Shown in pieces: positions 8,356 through 19,691 of a stretch of DNA of 64,000 nt; position 1 is the stretch's first letter; every line of letters begins with the position of its first letter. Position numbers and translations under genes: made by a program. The notes beneath the pieces were generated by a model. The model was given only the letters and a program-made list of their open reading frames with translations. It ran no database searches and was not told the origin of the DNA. Source of the DNA: Lentimonas sp. CC4 (GTDB taxonomy: Bacteria > Verrucomicrobiota > Verrucomicrobiia > Opitutales > Coraliomargaritaceae); contig NZ_CACVBO010000001.1 of assembly GCF_902728235.1 (NCBI RefSeq), positions 1,178,001 to 1,242,000 of the forward strand, written 5' to 3'.

Positions 8356-8398
8356 CATAAATGCAAATCGAAAAGATGATTTTCGATTTGCATTTATG
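8356..8398. promoter_or_regulatory. 43-bp perfect inverted repeat before the AAA ATPase
   Basis: Arms of 19 bp, CATAAATGCAAATCGAAAA and its exact complement, separated by GATGA. It ends 23 bp before the ATPase start codon. It could be an operator, a hairpin in the leader RNA or an end of a mobile unit. It has no T-run on the plus side beyond its own sequence, so it is not a typical terminator. Confidence 0.85.
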
Positions 8399-8421
8399 GG
8401 CAAGGGTGGTTCCATACGTCT

Positions 8422-9573
8422 ATGCCAACTCCACATTCAACACTGACACGTGAGCGGGAAGTCGCTACTTTGCGCAATGCTCTGGAATTCAGTCGAGCGG
8501 TTGCCCTCGTGGGGCCTAGGCAGTGTGGGAAAACGACCTTGGCACGTGAGTTTGTGGATTTTGATTCGCCGAATTACTTCGACCTTGAGGATGAGGCGGA
8601 TGTCGCTCGACTGGAGAATGCAGCCTTTGCTTTGGGAAGCCTATCAGGTCTTGTGGTGATCGATGAGGTGCAGCGCCGTCCAGATCTTTTCCCTACGCTT
8701 CGTGTGTTGATTGATCGGCCTAATAATCAAACTCAGTTCCTGATCCTGGGAAGCGCATCGCCTGACCTGTTGCGTCAATCATCCGAGACACTGGCGGGTC
8801 GAATCGCCACAATTGAGCTGGCGGGATTTTCGCTTAGTGAAACGGGCACGGCATCGTTGCGCTCACTTTGGATCCGTGGCGGATTTCCGCGTTCCTTTCT
8901 CGCTGCATCTGAGGCGGAGAGCGTGTTTTGGCGCAAGAACTTCAGTCGTGACTTTTTGGAGCGCGACCTTGGTTTGCTCGGGCTTGAAATTGCACCGACT
9001 GCAATTGGCCGCCTCTGGAAGATGTTGAGTCATTATCATGGGCAGAATTTAAATAATGCAGAGCTCTCACGTTCTCTGGGGATCACGGCTCCTACGGCAA
9101 AGCGCTATGTGGATATATTGACGGGTGCGTTCATGGTGCGACAGTTACAGCCTTGGTTTGAGAATATTAAGAAGCGTCAGGTTAAATCGCCGAAGATTTA
9201 TTTTCGGGATTCTGGCATCTTACATTATCAACTTGGCATTGCGAACGAGGCGGAATTACTCGCCCATCCGAAATTGGGTGCGTCGTGGGAGGGCTTCGTG
9301 ATTGAGCAAGCGTTACAGTATTTTCAACCAGAGGATCAGTATTTTTGGTCAACGCAGAGCGATGCGGAATTGGATCTATTGATGTTTATTAATGGCAAGC
9401 GGATCGGCATGGAATGTAAGTTCACAGATAAGCCGCAAGTGACCGCTTCGATGCGTTCGGCAATGCAGTTGCTCTCCTTGGAGCATCTATACATCGCCTA
9501 CACTGGAACGAAACGCTACATGCTCGATGAGAAGATCGAAGTGTTGCCGGTCAGTGTCTTCGCGGAGTGTTGA
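8422..9573 (+). CDS. Solitary AAA ATPase with DUF4143 C-terminal domain
   Basis: A 383-residue protein of the AAA_14/DUF4143 type. Walker A is GPRQCGKTT (31-39), Walker B is LVVIDE (77-82), and a sensor-like LILGSAS is near residue 110. The C-terminal DUF4143 part holds a winged-helix-like LSRSLGITAPTAKRYVDIL and a nuclease-like end (WEGFVIEQ, AELDLLMF, GMECKF) that resembles a PD-(D/E)xK core. The family is widespread, varies in copy number between strains, and has no firmly established function. The gene is single, preceded by a perfect 43-bp inverted repeat and bracketed by metH-tail-like sequences. Confidence 0.88.
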   Translation: MPTPHSTLTREREVATLRNALEFSRAVALVGPRQCGKTTLAREFVDFDSPNYFDLEDEADVARLENAAFALGSLSGLVVIDEVQRRPDLFPTLRVLIDRPNNQTQFLILGSASPDLLRQSSETLAGRIATIELAGFSLSETGTASLRSLWIRGGFPRSFLAASEAESVFWRKNFSRDFLERDLGLLGLEIAPTAIGRLWKMLSHYHGQNLNNAELSRSLGITAPTAKRYVDILTGAFMVRQLQPWFENIKKRQVKSPKIYFRDSGILHYQLGIANEAELLAHPKLGASWEGFVIEQALQYFQPEDQYFWSTQSDAELDLLMFINGKRIGMECKFTDKPQVTASMRSAMQLLSLEHLYIAYTGTKRYMLDEKIEVLPVSVFAEC

Positions 9574-9599
9574 GCCGTGAGACTGAGTCTAAAGCACCC

Positions 9600-9719
9600 C
9601 AAGGGCATGACACGAGCAGCTGAGACAGAGATCTGAGATCGGAAACCTGAGGGCTGAAGATCCTGGGGTTTCAGCCCTCCGCTCTCAGGTCTCAAGTCTC
9701 TTCCCTCCGCTCTCTTCCC
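9600..9719. repeat. CTGAG/CTCAG-rich intergenic repeat
   Basis: Short units of the kind CTGAGGGCTGA and CTCAGGTCTCAAGTCTC arranged with dyad symmetry between the converging ATPase and metH genes. Similar runs occur at 23459-23502 and 53691-53793, and in the ureB-ureC junction at about 35668-35701. Confidence 0.6.
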
Positions 9720-13592
<3,873 letters not shown>

Positions 13593-13601
13593 AGAAAGTA
13601 A

Positions 13602-13629
13602 ATATCAACGTATCAGTATATCTTGATAT
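13602..13629 (-). promoter_or_regulatory. Candidate operator upstream of metH
   Basis: On the plus strand ATATCAA...TTGATAT forms an interrupted inverted repeat of 7-bp arms over 28 bp, with an inner ATATC-TTGATAT half-dyad, starting 10 bp upstream of the metH start codon. Similar ATATCAA/TTGATAT dyads are, as I recall, sites for ArsR-type regulators that sense S-adenosylhomocysteine at methionine-cycle genes. No such regulator gene is in the window. Confidence 0.45.
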
Positions 13630-13832
13630 GTTTGCAAGCTTGGAATGAAGGTGATGCTTTGTGGCGAGTTTTGTGTCTTTTTGGTGTATGTTGCTTGCGA
13701 TGTCTAGTTTTGATAAGCAGGACGAGGGCGTATCATTATGTGGGCTTTGGATGATAACGATGTTATGCGATGTAAATAATTGACCTCGCTTCAGCTTTGC
13801 GATGACATTCCTTTTTTGAGTCCTTACCTCTT

Positions 13833-15902
13833 ATGTTTACTTTGAAAACGACACTTTTTACCGCAGCCGTTGTCCTGCTGCCTGGTTTTTATGTTTCTGC
13901 TGGTGATCTGACGCCTCCTGTGGGGCCGCCATCCTCAACGATGAAGACGCTCGATGAGATCGAGCCGCGCATTCCGATTGATCCGGAGGGGCAGACTCAG
14001 ATCGTCATCGATACCCCAGGGCATTATTTTTTCACCAAGGCAGCATCAATCGATGAACTAGCTGTGCAGGCTGGGGGAGTGACGATCGACTTTGGGGGCT
14101 TCGCGCATAGCATGCAAAACTTGATCGGAGTCAGCTCTGATTCCTCAACGCTGCCAGTGATACTTCGCAATGGCACGCTGCTTTCCGGAACCGCTATTTC
14201 GGCGATAGACGCAGACAATGACTTGAGGCTTGAAAAGCTTCATTTCGAAGGAGGGTCGGTGAATTTCGAGGGCTCAAAGCTGTTAGTCCGAGGTTGCACC
14301 TTTGTTCGATCGTCTAGCAGCACTCAAGATTTTGCGCTGCAATTAGGCAGCGCTTCGCTCGATGTGGATGGTCTGGCTGTTGTGGGTTATCCCATCGGGC
14401 TCAATATGCCACAGACTGATGAGCATTCTACCTATGTGCTAAAGAATATCACTGTTTCCGGCAGCAACTCGGCAATCGCGCTCTCCGGTCTAGGAGCCGT
14501 CAGCCTGATGGACTTCCAGATGAACGGAGATACCTCTGCTTATCCAGACGGCACGGCAATTGAGCTGGAGAATGACGTCAGTCTGTTTCTTCGCCGGGGA
14601 GTTTTAAAGGGATACGTTACATTGATTCAATGTAGCTCATCAGTCTCTCTCCGAGCCGAAGATACTCAATTTCTCATTTATAACGACGCTCTTAGCTTAA
14701 ACAGTTTTCAGTCATCTTTAAACTTCGAGCGCTGTGTGTTTTCCCCTGTCGGGGCCATTGGTGCGAGTGAAATACTTTTGAGTGGAAGCTTTAACGGTGG
14801 GTCTGCGATTTTTAGAGGCTGCACGATTGAGCGTTTGAATGAGCTGGTTGATGCACCAGAGACGCCTGCCTATGGCCTGCTTTCGTTCAAAGATTGCTCA
14901 ATCAAAGCTCTGAGCGATCTAGATATCCCTGGAAGGTCCGTTTTCGTTGGAGGCCTGATCGAGATGACAGAAAGCTACGGTCCAGTCCGCCTATTTGAGA
15001 AGAGCCGTTTTCGTAATGTTGAGTTCAGCGGTTCCGGGGGCACTCTAGAGCTGGGCGACGGTGTATCGATCGTCTCTTCGAGCATCTCAGGCTTCAATGG
15101 TGTGCTGGGTGGTCGCGCAAGTTTGCGCGACACTCAGGTAATTGCTGGTGAAGACGGAGGGCTTGGCTTGGGAGGGGACCCTTCATCTACTTTCCTCCTT
15201 TCAGGTTCTGTGGTGGAAGGCTTTACCACCGGGCTAAGTGGGGGCACTTTTATCTTAAACCAATGCGAGATTCTAGAATGTGGAACTGCGATCGACGTGG
15301 AGCAAATCACTGTCCGGGATAGCGTGATTTCGGCGGACGATCTCGGCCGCGTGAATGGTCGGGCAATTATACTTGGTTCAGTCTTTCGTGCTGGGGCTAA
15401 TGGTTTGGTCGTCGACCAAGTTCAGGCGCGCGATACGGTTTTTGACTGTAGTGATAAGGGGGCGGGAACGGCGCTCGAAATAGAAAACTCAGGGAGTAGT
15501 GTCGTGGCCTGCTCCTTTTCCGGGTTTGGGACGGGAGTCTCTGCTGGCTCTGCGGCCGTTATTTCTGATAATAGCTTTCTCAGCCTGATCTGGGCGGTCG
15601 ATGGACAGGCTCCAGACTTAAACATAACGGATAACGTCATCGCAGATTGCGAAAACGGGATCAACGCCGCTGACGGAGCTTTAATTCGGAACAACCACGT
15701 GTTTGTGTCCGGTATAGGTATCCAAGGTTCGGGCTTGATTGTCCAAAACACGGTGGTGACGGCGAGTGCAGCAGCTTATAATTTAGGCAATGGCACGATT
15801 GGACGTGAACTCACTGGAGATGCGATTAACCCGGCGGCTAGTCCGGCAGTGGAAGACGCCGGCGAGCCGTGGGCGAATGTATGGGAGAGCCTTAGCCAGT
15901 AA
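13833..15902 (+). CDS. Secreted right-handed beta-helix protein
   Basis: A 689-residue exported protein. It starts with a signal peptide (MFTLKTTLFTAAVVLLPGFYVSAG) and then the stretch TMKTLDEIEPRIPI, a recurrent opening of beta-helix proteins in Planctomycetota and Verrucomicrobiota. The rest is Ser/Gly/Asp-rich with irregular repeats of the kind VxxxGG-x-I-x-DxxF and NxxxxCxxG, as in pectate-lyase-like beta-helices (Beta_helix/NosD). No catalytic motif is seen; carbohydrate binding or adhesion is possible. It is followed after a few bases by a second secreted protein, probably in one operon. Confidence 0.7.
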   Translation: MFTLKTTLFTAAVVLLPGFYVSAGDLTPPVGPPSSTMKTLDEIEPRIPIDPEGQTQIVIDTPGHYFFTKAASIDELAVQAGGVTIDFGGFAHSMQNLIGVSSDSSTLPVILRNGTLLSGTAISAIDADNDLRLEKLHFEGGSVNFEGSKLLVRGCTFVRSSSSTQDFALQLGSASLDVDGLAVVGYPIGLNMPQTDEHSTYVLKNITVSGSNSAIALSGLGAVSLMDFQMNGDTSAYPDGTAIELENDVSLFLRRGVLKGYVTLIQCSSSVSLRAEDTQFLIYNDALSLNSFQSSLNFERCVFSPVGAIGASEILLSGSFNGGSAIFRGCTIERLNELVDAPETPAYGLLSFKDCSIKALSDLDIPGRSVFVGGLIEMTESYGPVRLFEKSRFRNVEFSGSGGTLELGDGVSIVSSSISGFNGVLGGRASLRDTQVIAGEDGGLGLGGDPSSTFLLSGSVVEGFTTGLSGGTFILNQCEILECGTAIDVEQITVRDSVISADDLGRVNGRAIILGSVFRAGANGLVVDQVQARDTVFDCSDKGAGTALEIENSGSSVVACSFSGFGTGVSAGSAAVISDNSFLSLIWAVDGQAPDLNITDNVIADCENGINAADGALIRNNHVFVSGIGIQGSGLIVQNTVVTASAAAYNLGNGTIGRELTGDAINPAASPAVEDAGEPWANVWESLSQ

Positions 15903-15908
15903 TTATTG

Positions 15909-16760
15909 ATGCTCCGATTTCTACAGTTGATTTCCCTTTGCTTGTTTAGTGCGACTGCGGTCGCCGCTCCCTCGACGCTAGAGCCTGAGGAGGGGGCTGC
16001 GTGGTCGGAGAGTGTCGGTTGGCTGAATGCGGCCGATGGGAGCTATGGTCTTGTGGTTAAGCAAGCGTGGCTGGAGGGGTATGCTTGGTCTGAGAATGTT
16101 GGCTGGATTTCCTTTGGCGAAGGGCCTGTGGATGGTTTGGCTTATACACAGCAGTCTGGGGATACAGGAGTGAATCGTTCTGTTGAGACTGGCATGCTCG
16201 AGGGCTACGCTTGGTCGGAGAATACTGGCTGGATTCGTTTTGGCGCTAATGTGTCTGAGAATGCCGCGATGGATGATGCGGGTGTTTTTTCCGGATATGC
16301 ATGGAGCGAAAATCTGGGCTGGGTATCTCTCGGAGAGCTACGCCGTGCACCTGATAACGAATGGGATGGCCTAAAGGACTCGTGGGATCCCGATGATGAT
16401 AATGATCGACTGCCAGATGTCGTAGATGGGACTCCATTTGACGCGACCAACGGTTTGGCCGATGATGACAGTGACGGTCAAGATAATGGCAGTGAGTATG
16501 TTGCCGGCACAGATTCGCAGGATGCTAGTTCATTGTTTAGAGTGTATGGAATCCAGCCGGAGGCCGAAGGAGGATTCCGTATACAATGGGAATCGGTTGT
16601 TGGGAAAACTTATAGAATTATGTGGGCCGCAGAAGTTGGGGGATCCTATGTTCCTGTTGGTTCTGATATTTTAGCGGTGGGTGAATTCAGCGAGGTCGTG
16701 GATGCCTTTCAGGCGGATTCCGCTTTTTATAAGGTGACCGTGGTTGAGACGGCAGAGTAA
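15909..16760 (+). CDS. Secreted protein with WSENxGW repeats and Asp-rich calcium-type repeat
   Basis: A protein of about 283 residues; the ATG at 15909 is preferred over the TTG at 15906. A signal peptide (residues 1-20, ending ATAVAA) precedes four copies of a motif of the type GYAWSEN-x-GWISFG, at about residues 31, 61, 100 and 130. Then comes a thrombospondin type-3-like acidic stretch (DSWDPDDDNDRLPDVVDG and DDDSDGQDNGSEYVAGTD) that probably binds calcium. The C-terminus (YGIQPEAEGGFRIQWES, GKTYRIMWA) resembles a Bacterial-Ig-like or C-terminal sorting beta-sandwich. WSEN/WSDN-x-GWI repeats occur in surface proteins of several phyla without known function. Confidence 0.65.
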   Translation: MLRFLQLISLCLFSATAVAAPSTLEPEEGAAWSESVGWLNAADGSYGLVVKQAWLEGYAWSENVGWISFGEGPVDGLAYTQQSGDTGVNRSVETGMLEGYAWSENTGWIRFGANVSENAAMDDAGVFSGYAWSENLGWVSLGELRRAPDNEWDGLKDSWDPDDDNDRLPDVVDGTPFDATNGLADDDSDGQDNGSEYVAGTDSQDASSLFRVYGIQPEAEGGFRIQWESVVGKTYRIMWAAEVGGSYVPVGSDILAVGEFSEVVDAFQADSAFYKVTVVETAE

Positions 16761-16916
16761 TTAGCAGCAACGCTGCTATTTGCCCGCGATTTCAGCGAGC
16801 TAGTCAAAATGCTTGTTTTTGTGCAAGACTTCGGAAAAGCGGAAAAGCGGAAAGCGGAAAGCGGAAATTTTGGAAATGCTGAAACGACTCTTGCGCTGTG
16901 CTTTTGTCCGTGTGCT

Positions 16917-17301
16917 GAGGCTCTGCGGCCGAAATGAGTTCCTCATTCCGCTACGCCCGGATTTGTAGCGGATCGGCGAATGCCGTTTCGATCTGTGCGG
17001 TGTGCGCGTGCCGAGGCTCTGTGGCCGAAATGAGTTCCTCATTCCGCTACTCCCGGATTCTGTAGCGGATCGGCGAATGCCGTTTCGACCTGTGCAGTGT
17101 GCGTGTGCCGAGGCTCTGTGGCCGAAATGAGTTCCTCATTCCGCTACTCCCGGATTTGTAGCGGATCGGCGAATGCCGTTTCGGTCTGTGCGGCGTGCGT
17201 GTGCCGAGGCTCTGGGGCCGAAATGAGTGCCTCATTCCGCTACTCCCGGATTCTGTAGCGGATAGGCGAATGCCGTTTCGATCTGTGCGGTGTGCGTGTG
17301 C
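16917..17301. repeat. Tandem array of four 96-97-bp units
   Basis: Units start at 16917, 17013, 17110 and 17206. Each reads GAGGCTCTG-x-GGCCGAAATGAGT, CCTCATTCCGCTAC, GTAGCGGATCGGCGAATGCC and TGTGCGGTGTGCG. A fifth, separate copy lies at about 18065-18155, beyond the toxin-antitoxin-like pair. Because 96 is divisible by 3 the minus strand stays open and gives repetitive, Arg-rich reading frames that are not genes. There are no unique spacers, so it is not a CRISPR. Confidence 0.9.
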
Positions 17302-17306
17302 TTTGG

Positions 17307-17657
17307 TTAATGAATCACAAGGCCGACTTGATTCAGTTCTACCAAATTAGATTGGCTCAGCGCTGAGGCAATCGCGTCCATGTGTCCTTCAAACAGCTCT
17401 AGAAGCGCGCGATTCGAAATATTGCCAGTAGAGAGAAGCAATAGCCTTTTAGGCGAACCGATCAAAATGTGTGCATTTAAAAAATCGGCATCTTTGGTCA
17501 CGATCACTGCATTTTCTTGATCTGCGATTTGAGCGACCTGATCGTCTGGAGTGCGATTTCCGAATTCGAGCCCCCAAGTGTGCTGGGCTTCGTGACCCAA
17601 TTTTCGCAACTGAATGACTAAGCGCTTGGGTAATTGCGCATCGACAACAAATTTCAT
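17307..17657 (-). CDS. DUF5615 PIN-like protein (putative toxin)
   Basis: A 116-residue protein starting MKFVVDAQLPKRLVIQLRKLGHEAQHTWGL, with VIVTKDADFLN in the middle. This is the PIN-like DUF5615 pattern with its conserved acidic residues (VVDAQLP, TKDADF), expected to act as an RNase. It is translated downstream of, and overlaps by 4 bp (ATGA), a DUF433 gene, the usual antitoxin-side partner. The activity is predicted from family pairing only. Confidence 0.85.
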   Translation of the reverse strand: MKFVVDAQLPKRLVIQLRKLGHEAQHTWGLEFGNRTPDDQVAQIADQENAVIVTKDADFLNAHILIGSPKRLLLLSTGNISNRALLELFEGHMDAIASALSQSNLVELNQVGLVIH

Positions 17658-17896
17658 GCAGCCGTTAAGGGAGCGAAGGATTTGATTTTAGCAAGTCGAG
17701 CGGCGTAGGCCTGAGCGGCTTTAAAGTCTTCTGGCTCTAGATCAGGATAATCTTCTAACAATTCTGCTTCTGTCGAATCCCCGCTCAACATTTCTAAGAT
17801 AAACTCAACGGGGTAGCGTAATCCACGAATGCATGGCTTTCCATGGCAAATATTCGCAGACATGGTGATACGCTTTAGTAAAGTGTCGGAGTGCAT
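17654..17896 (-). CDS. DUF433 protein (putative antitoxin)
   Basis: Eighty residues with the DUF433 signature NICHGKPCIRGLRYPVEFILEMLSGDSTEAELLEDYPDLEPEDFKAAQAYA, a helix-turn-helix-like fold. It is the first gene of the two-gene unit with the DUF5615 protein and would neutralise the partner and possibly autoregulate. The pair lies between a 96-bp tandem array and a stray copy of the same repeat. Confidence 0.85.
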   Translation of the reverse strand: MHSDTLLKRITMSANICHGKPCIRGLRYPVEFILEMLSGDSTEAELLEDYPDLEPEDFKAAQAYAARLAKIKSFAPLTAA

Positions 17897-18296
17897 GCGT
17901 AATAATCTGTTTCGGTTTCTAAGTGTTGCAACTAGAATCGGCTCATCGCAGGGCGCAAGTGCTTTTTAGGCGGAGCCCGAAAGTGCGTCTTGCAAACGCT
18001 GACGGAGCACGATCGTGCGGCATGTCCTCCGTAGCTCAGCGATGGAAGAATGGAAGAGTGTGAACCCCGGATTTGTAGCGGATCGGCGAATGCCGTTTCG
18101 ATCTGTGCGGTGTGCGTGTGCTGAGGCTCTGGGGCCGAAATGAGTGCCTCATTCCCTTGGAAGCGTCTAGCCTAGGAGTGTTACAGAGCTTCGTTTGTTC
18201 TGGCCTCTGCTCGGTCTTCGCGAAGCAAAGCCCCTACATTGAAAGTCGCGAAATAGCTCTAATACACTTTTTACTAGGTGGTATGGAGCGCCTTAG
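17897..18296. repeat. Intergenic stretch with a fifth copy of the 96-bp unit and one dispersed repeat
   Basis: No gene is seen. The single unit copy covers about 18065-18155. A minus-oriented copy of the GGGGCTTTGCTTGCGAAG family (TCTTCGCGAAGCAAAGCCCC) lies at 18210-18237. Confidence 0.7.
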
Positions 18297-18953
18297 TCAA
18301 AGAATCGGAGACAGCACGCGCCAGACTGTTTCGCTTACAATCTCGTGCCCCTGTGAATTTGGATGAATGCGGTCGGCGAGGTTCAGCTCGATCTCTCCGC
18401 CGACGCCTTCTAGCAGAAACGGGATGAGCGCGGCGTCGTTCGCTTCTGCGAGGGTGGGATAGATGGCGGCAAAGGCATCGGTGTAGTCTGTGCCGAGGCT
18501 CGGAGGTAGGCGCATCCCAGCGACGACGATCGTTGCCTCGGGGGCGCGCGCTTTCACTTTATCGATGATGGCTTGGAGGTTCTTCGCAGTGGCTTCGGTG
18601 TCGGTGCCGCGCAGGCCGTCGTTGGCACCGAGGGCTAGCACGAAAATATCCACGGGCTTGCGTAGCATCCAGTCGATCCGTCGTAGGCCGCCTGCACTGG
18701 TATCGCCGCTGACCGCGCCGACGGTGACTTCGGCGGCGATGCCTGCCGCGTCGATTTTCTTCTGAATCAGGGCTGGGTAGGCGAGCTCGGGGTCGATACC
18801 GTAGCCTGCGGTGAGGCTATCGCCGAAGAAGAGTATTTGGGTGGGTGGCTGCTCGGCATGTGCCGTCGGTAGGTTGAGCAACACAACAAGGAGACCGCAC
18901 AATCGCGCGAGGCATTTGAAAAAAGGACGAAAGCGGTGACTATTGGCGAACAT
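18297..18953 (-). CDS. tesA: SGNH-hydrolase, arylesterase/TesA-like
   Basis: A periplasmic esterase or lysophospholipase of about 218 residues counted from the ATG at 18953; an upstream TTG at 18989 is also open but would overlap the divergent gene. The signal peptide ends near LPTAHA. The SGNH blocks are all present: GDSLTAGYG (nucleophile Ser), GAVSGDTSAGGLRR (Gly), LGANDGLRG (Asn) and DRIHPNSQGH (Asp and His). It is divergent from a ybbA-like ATPase, the same arrangement as tesA-ybbA-ybbP in enterobacteria. Confidence 0.88.
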   Translation of the reverse strand: MFANSHRFRPFFKCLARLCGLLVVLLNLPTAHAEQPPTQILFFGDSLTAGYGIDPELAYPALIQKKIDAAGIAAEVTVGAVSGDTSAGGLRRIDWMLRKPVDIFVLALGANDGLRGTDTEATAKNLQAIIDKVKARAPEATIVVAGMRLPPSLGTDYTDAFAAIYPTLAEANDAALIPFLLEGVGGEIELNLADRIHPNSQGHEIVSETVWRVLSPIL

Positions 18954-18983
18954 ACCTAAGAACAAGAAGCCACGCGCGAATAA

Positions 18984-19691
18984 ATGCAAACACCAGCCAG
19001 CAATCTCCCAGCCATTGAAATCAGTGGTCTCTCTAAAACTTACCCTTCAGGTGAGAGTGAGCTGACCGTGCTCACTGCGATCGACTTCAGTCTCTCGGTC
19101 GGTGAGAGCCTCGCGATTGTTGGGCCATCGGGCAGCGGCAAGACCACGCTGCTGGGGCTGTGCGCGGGGCTGGACTTGCCGACGGCGGGCAGCATCCGTC
19201 TGCTCGGTGACGCGCTTGAAGACCTTGACGAAGACGCCCGCGCCCGATTCCGCGGCGAACAAATCGGCTTTGTCTTTCAGAATTTCCAGCTGATCCCTAC
19301 ACTTACGGCGCTGGAAAATGTTTCCGTGCCGCTGGATCTGCTCGGTGGCCGCGATGCTGAAGCCAAGGCCAAGCGTCTCCTCGATAAGGTGGGTCTCGGC
19401 GCGCGTATGGATCACTATCCGATTCAACTTTCGGGCGGCGAGCAGCAGCGTGTTGCACTGGCTCGGGCTTTTATCAACGAGCCGAAAATCCTTTTTGCCG
19501 ACGAGCCAACCGGCAATCTCGACGGTGCCAATGGAGGCACGATCGAGGAATTGCTCTTTGATTTGAATCACGAACTCGGCACTACGCTGGTGCTGGTCAC
19601 GCACGACCCGCGGCTCGCTGCGAAGTGTGACCGTATCCTCAGTCTGCGTGATGGTCGCATTGTTGAATCCGAGCAGTCGGCTACCGTATGA
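18984..19691 (+). CDS. ybbA: ABC transporter ATP-binding protein, YbbA/LolD-like
   Basis: A 235-residue ATPase of the MacB/LolD group. Walker A is GPSGSGKT (47-54), the Q-loop lies in [17 protein letters not shown], the signature is [15 protein letters not shown], and Walker B with D-loop is [12 protein letters not shown]. It overlaps the permease gene by 4 bp (ATGA), so the two are coupled and form one exporter of the type-VII ABC (mechanotransmission) class. The substrate is unknown. Confidence 0.9.
   Translation: MQTPASNLPAIEISGLSKTYPSGESELTVLTAIDFSLSVGESLAIVGPSGSGKTTLLGLCAGLDLPTAGSIRLLGDALEDLDEDARARFRGEQIGFVFQNFQLIPTLTALENVSVPLDLLGGRDAEAKAKRLLDKVGLGARMDHYPIQLSGGEQQRVALARAFINEPKILFADEPTGNLDGANGGTIEELLFDLNHELGTTLVLVTHDPRLAAKCDRILSLRDGRIVESEQSATV

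Noticed and set aside
13593-13832. Cobalamin or SAM riboswitch before metH
   Set aside because: No conserved riboswitch core could be seen, and the leader between the dyad and the ATG is only 10 bp.
16800-17235. Minus-strand frames encoding repeated SFRPQSLGTRTPHR peptides
   Set aside because: They are products of the 96-bp tandem repeat. The unit length changes to 97 between copies and no start site or domain is present.
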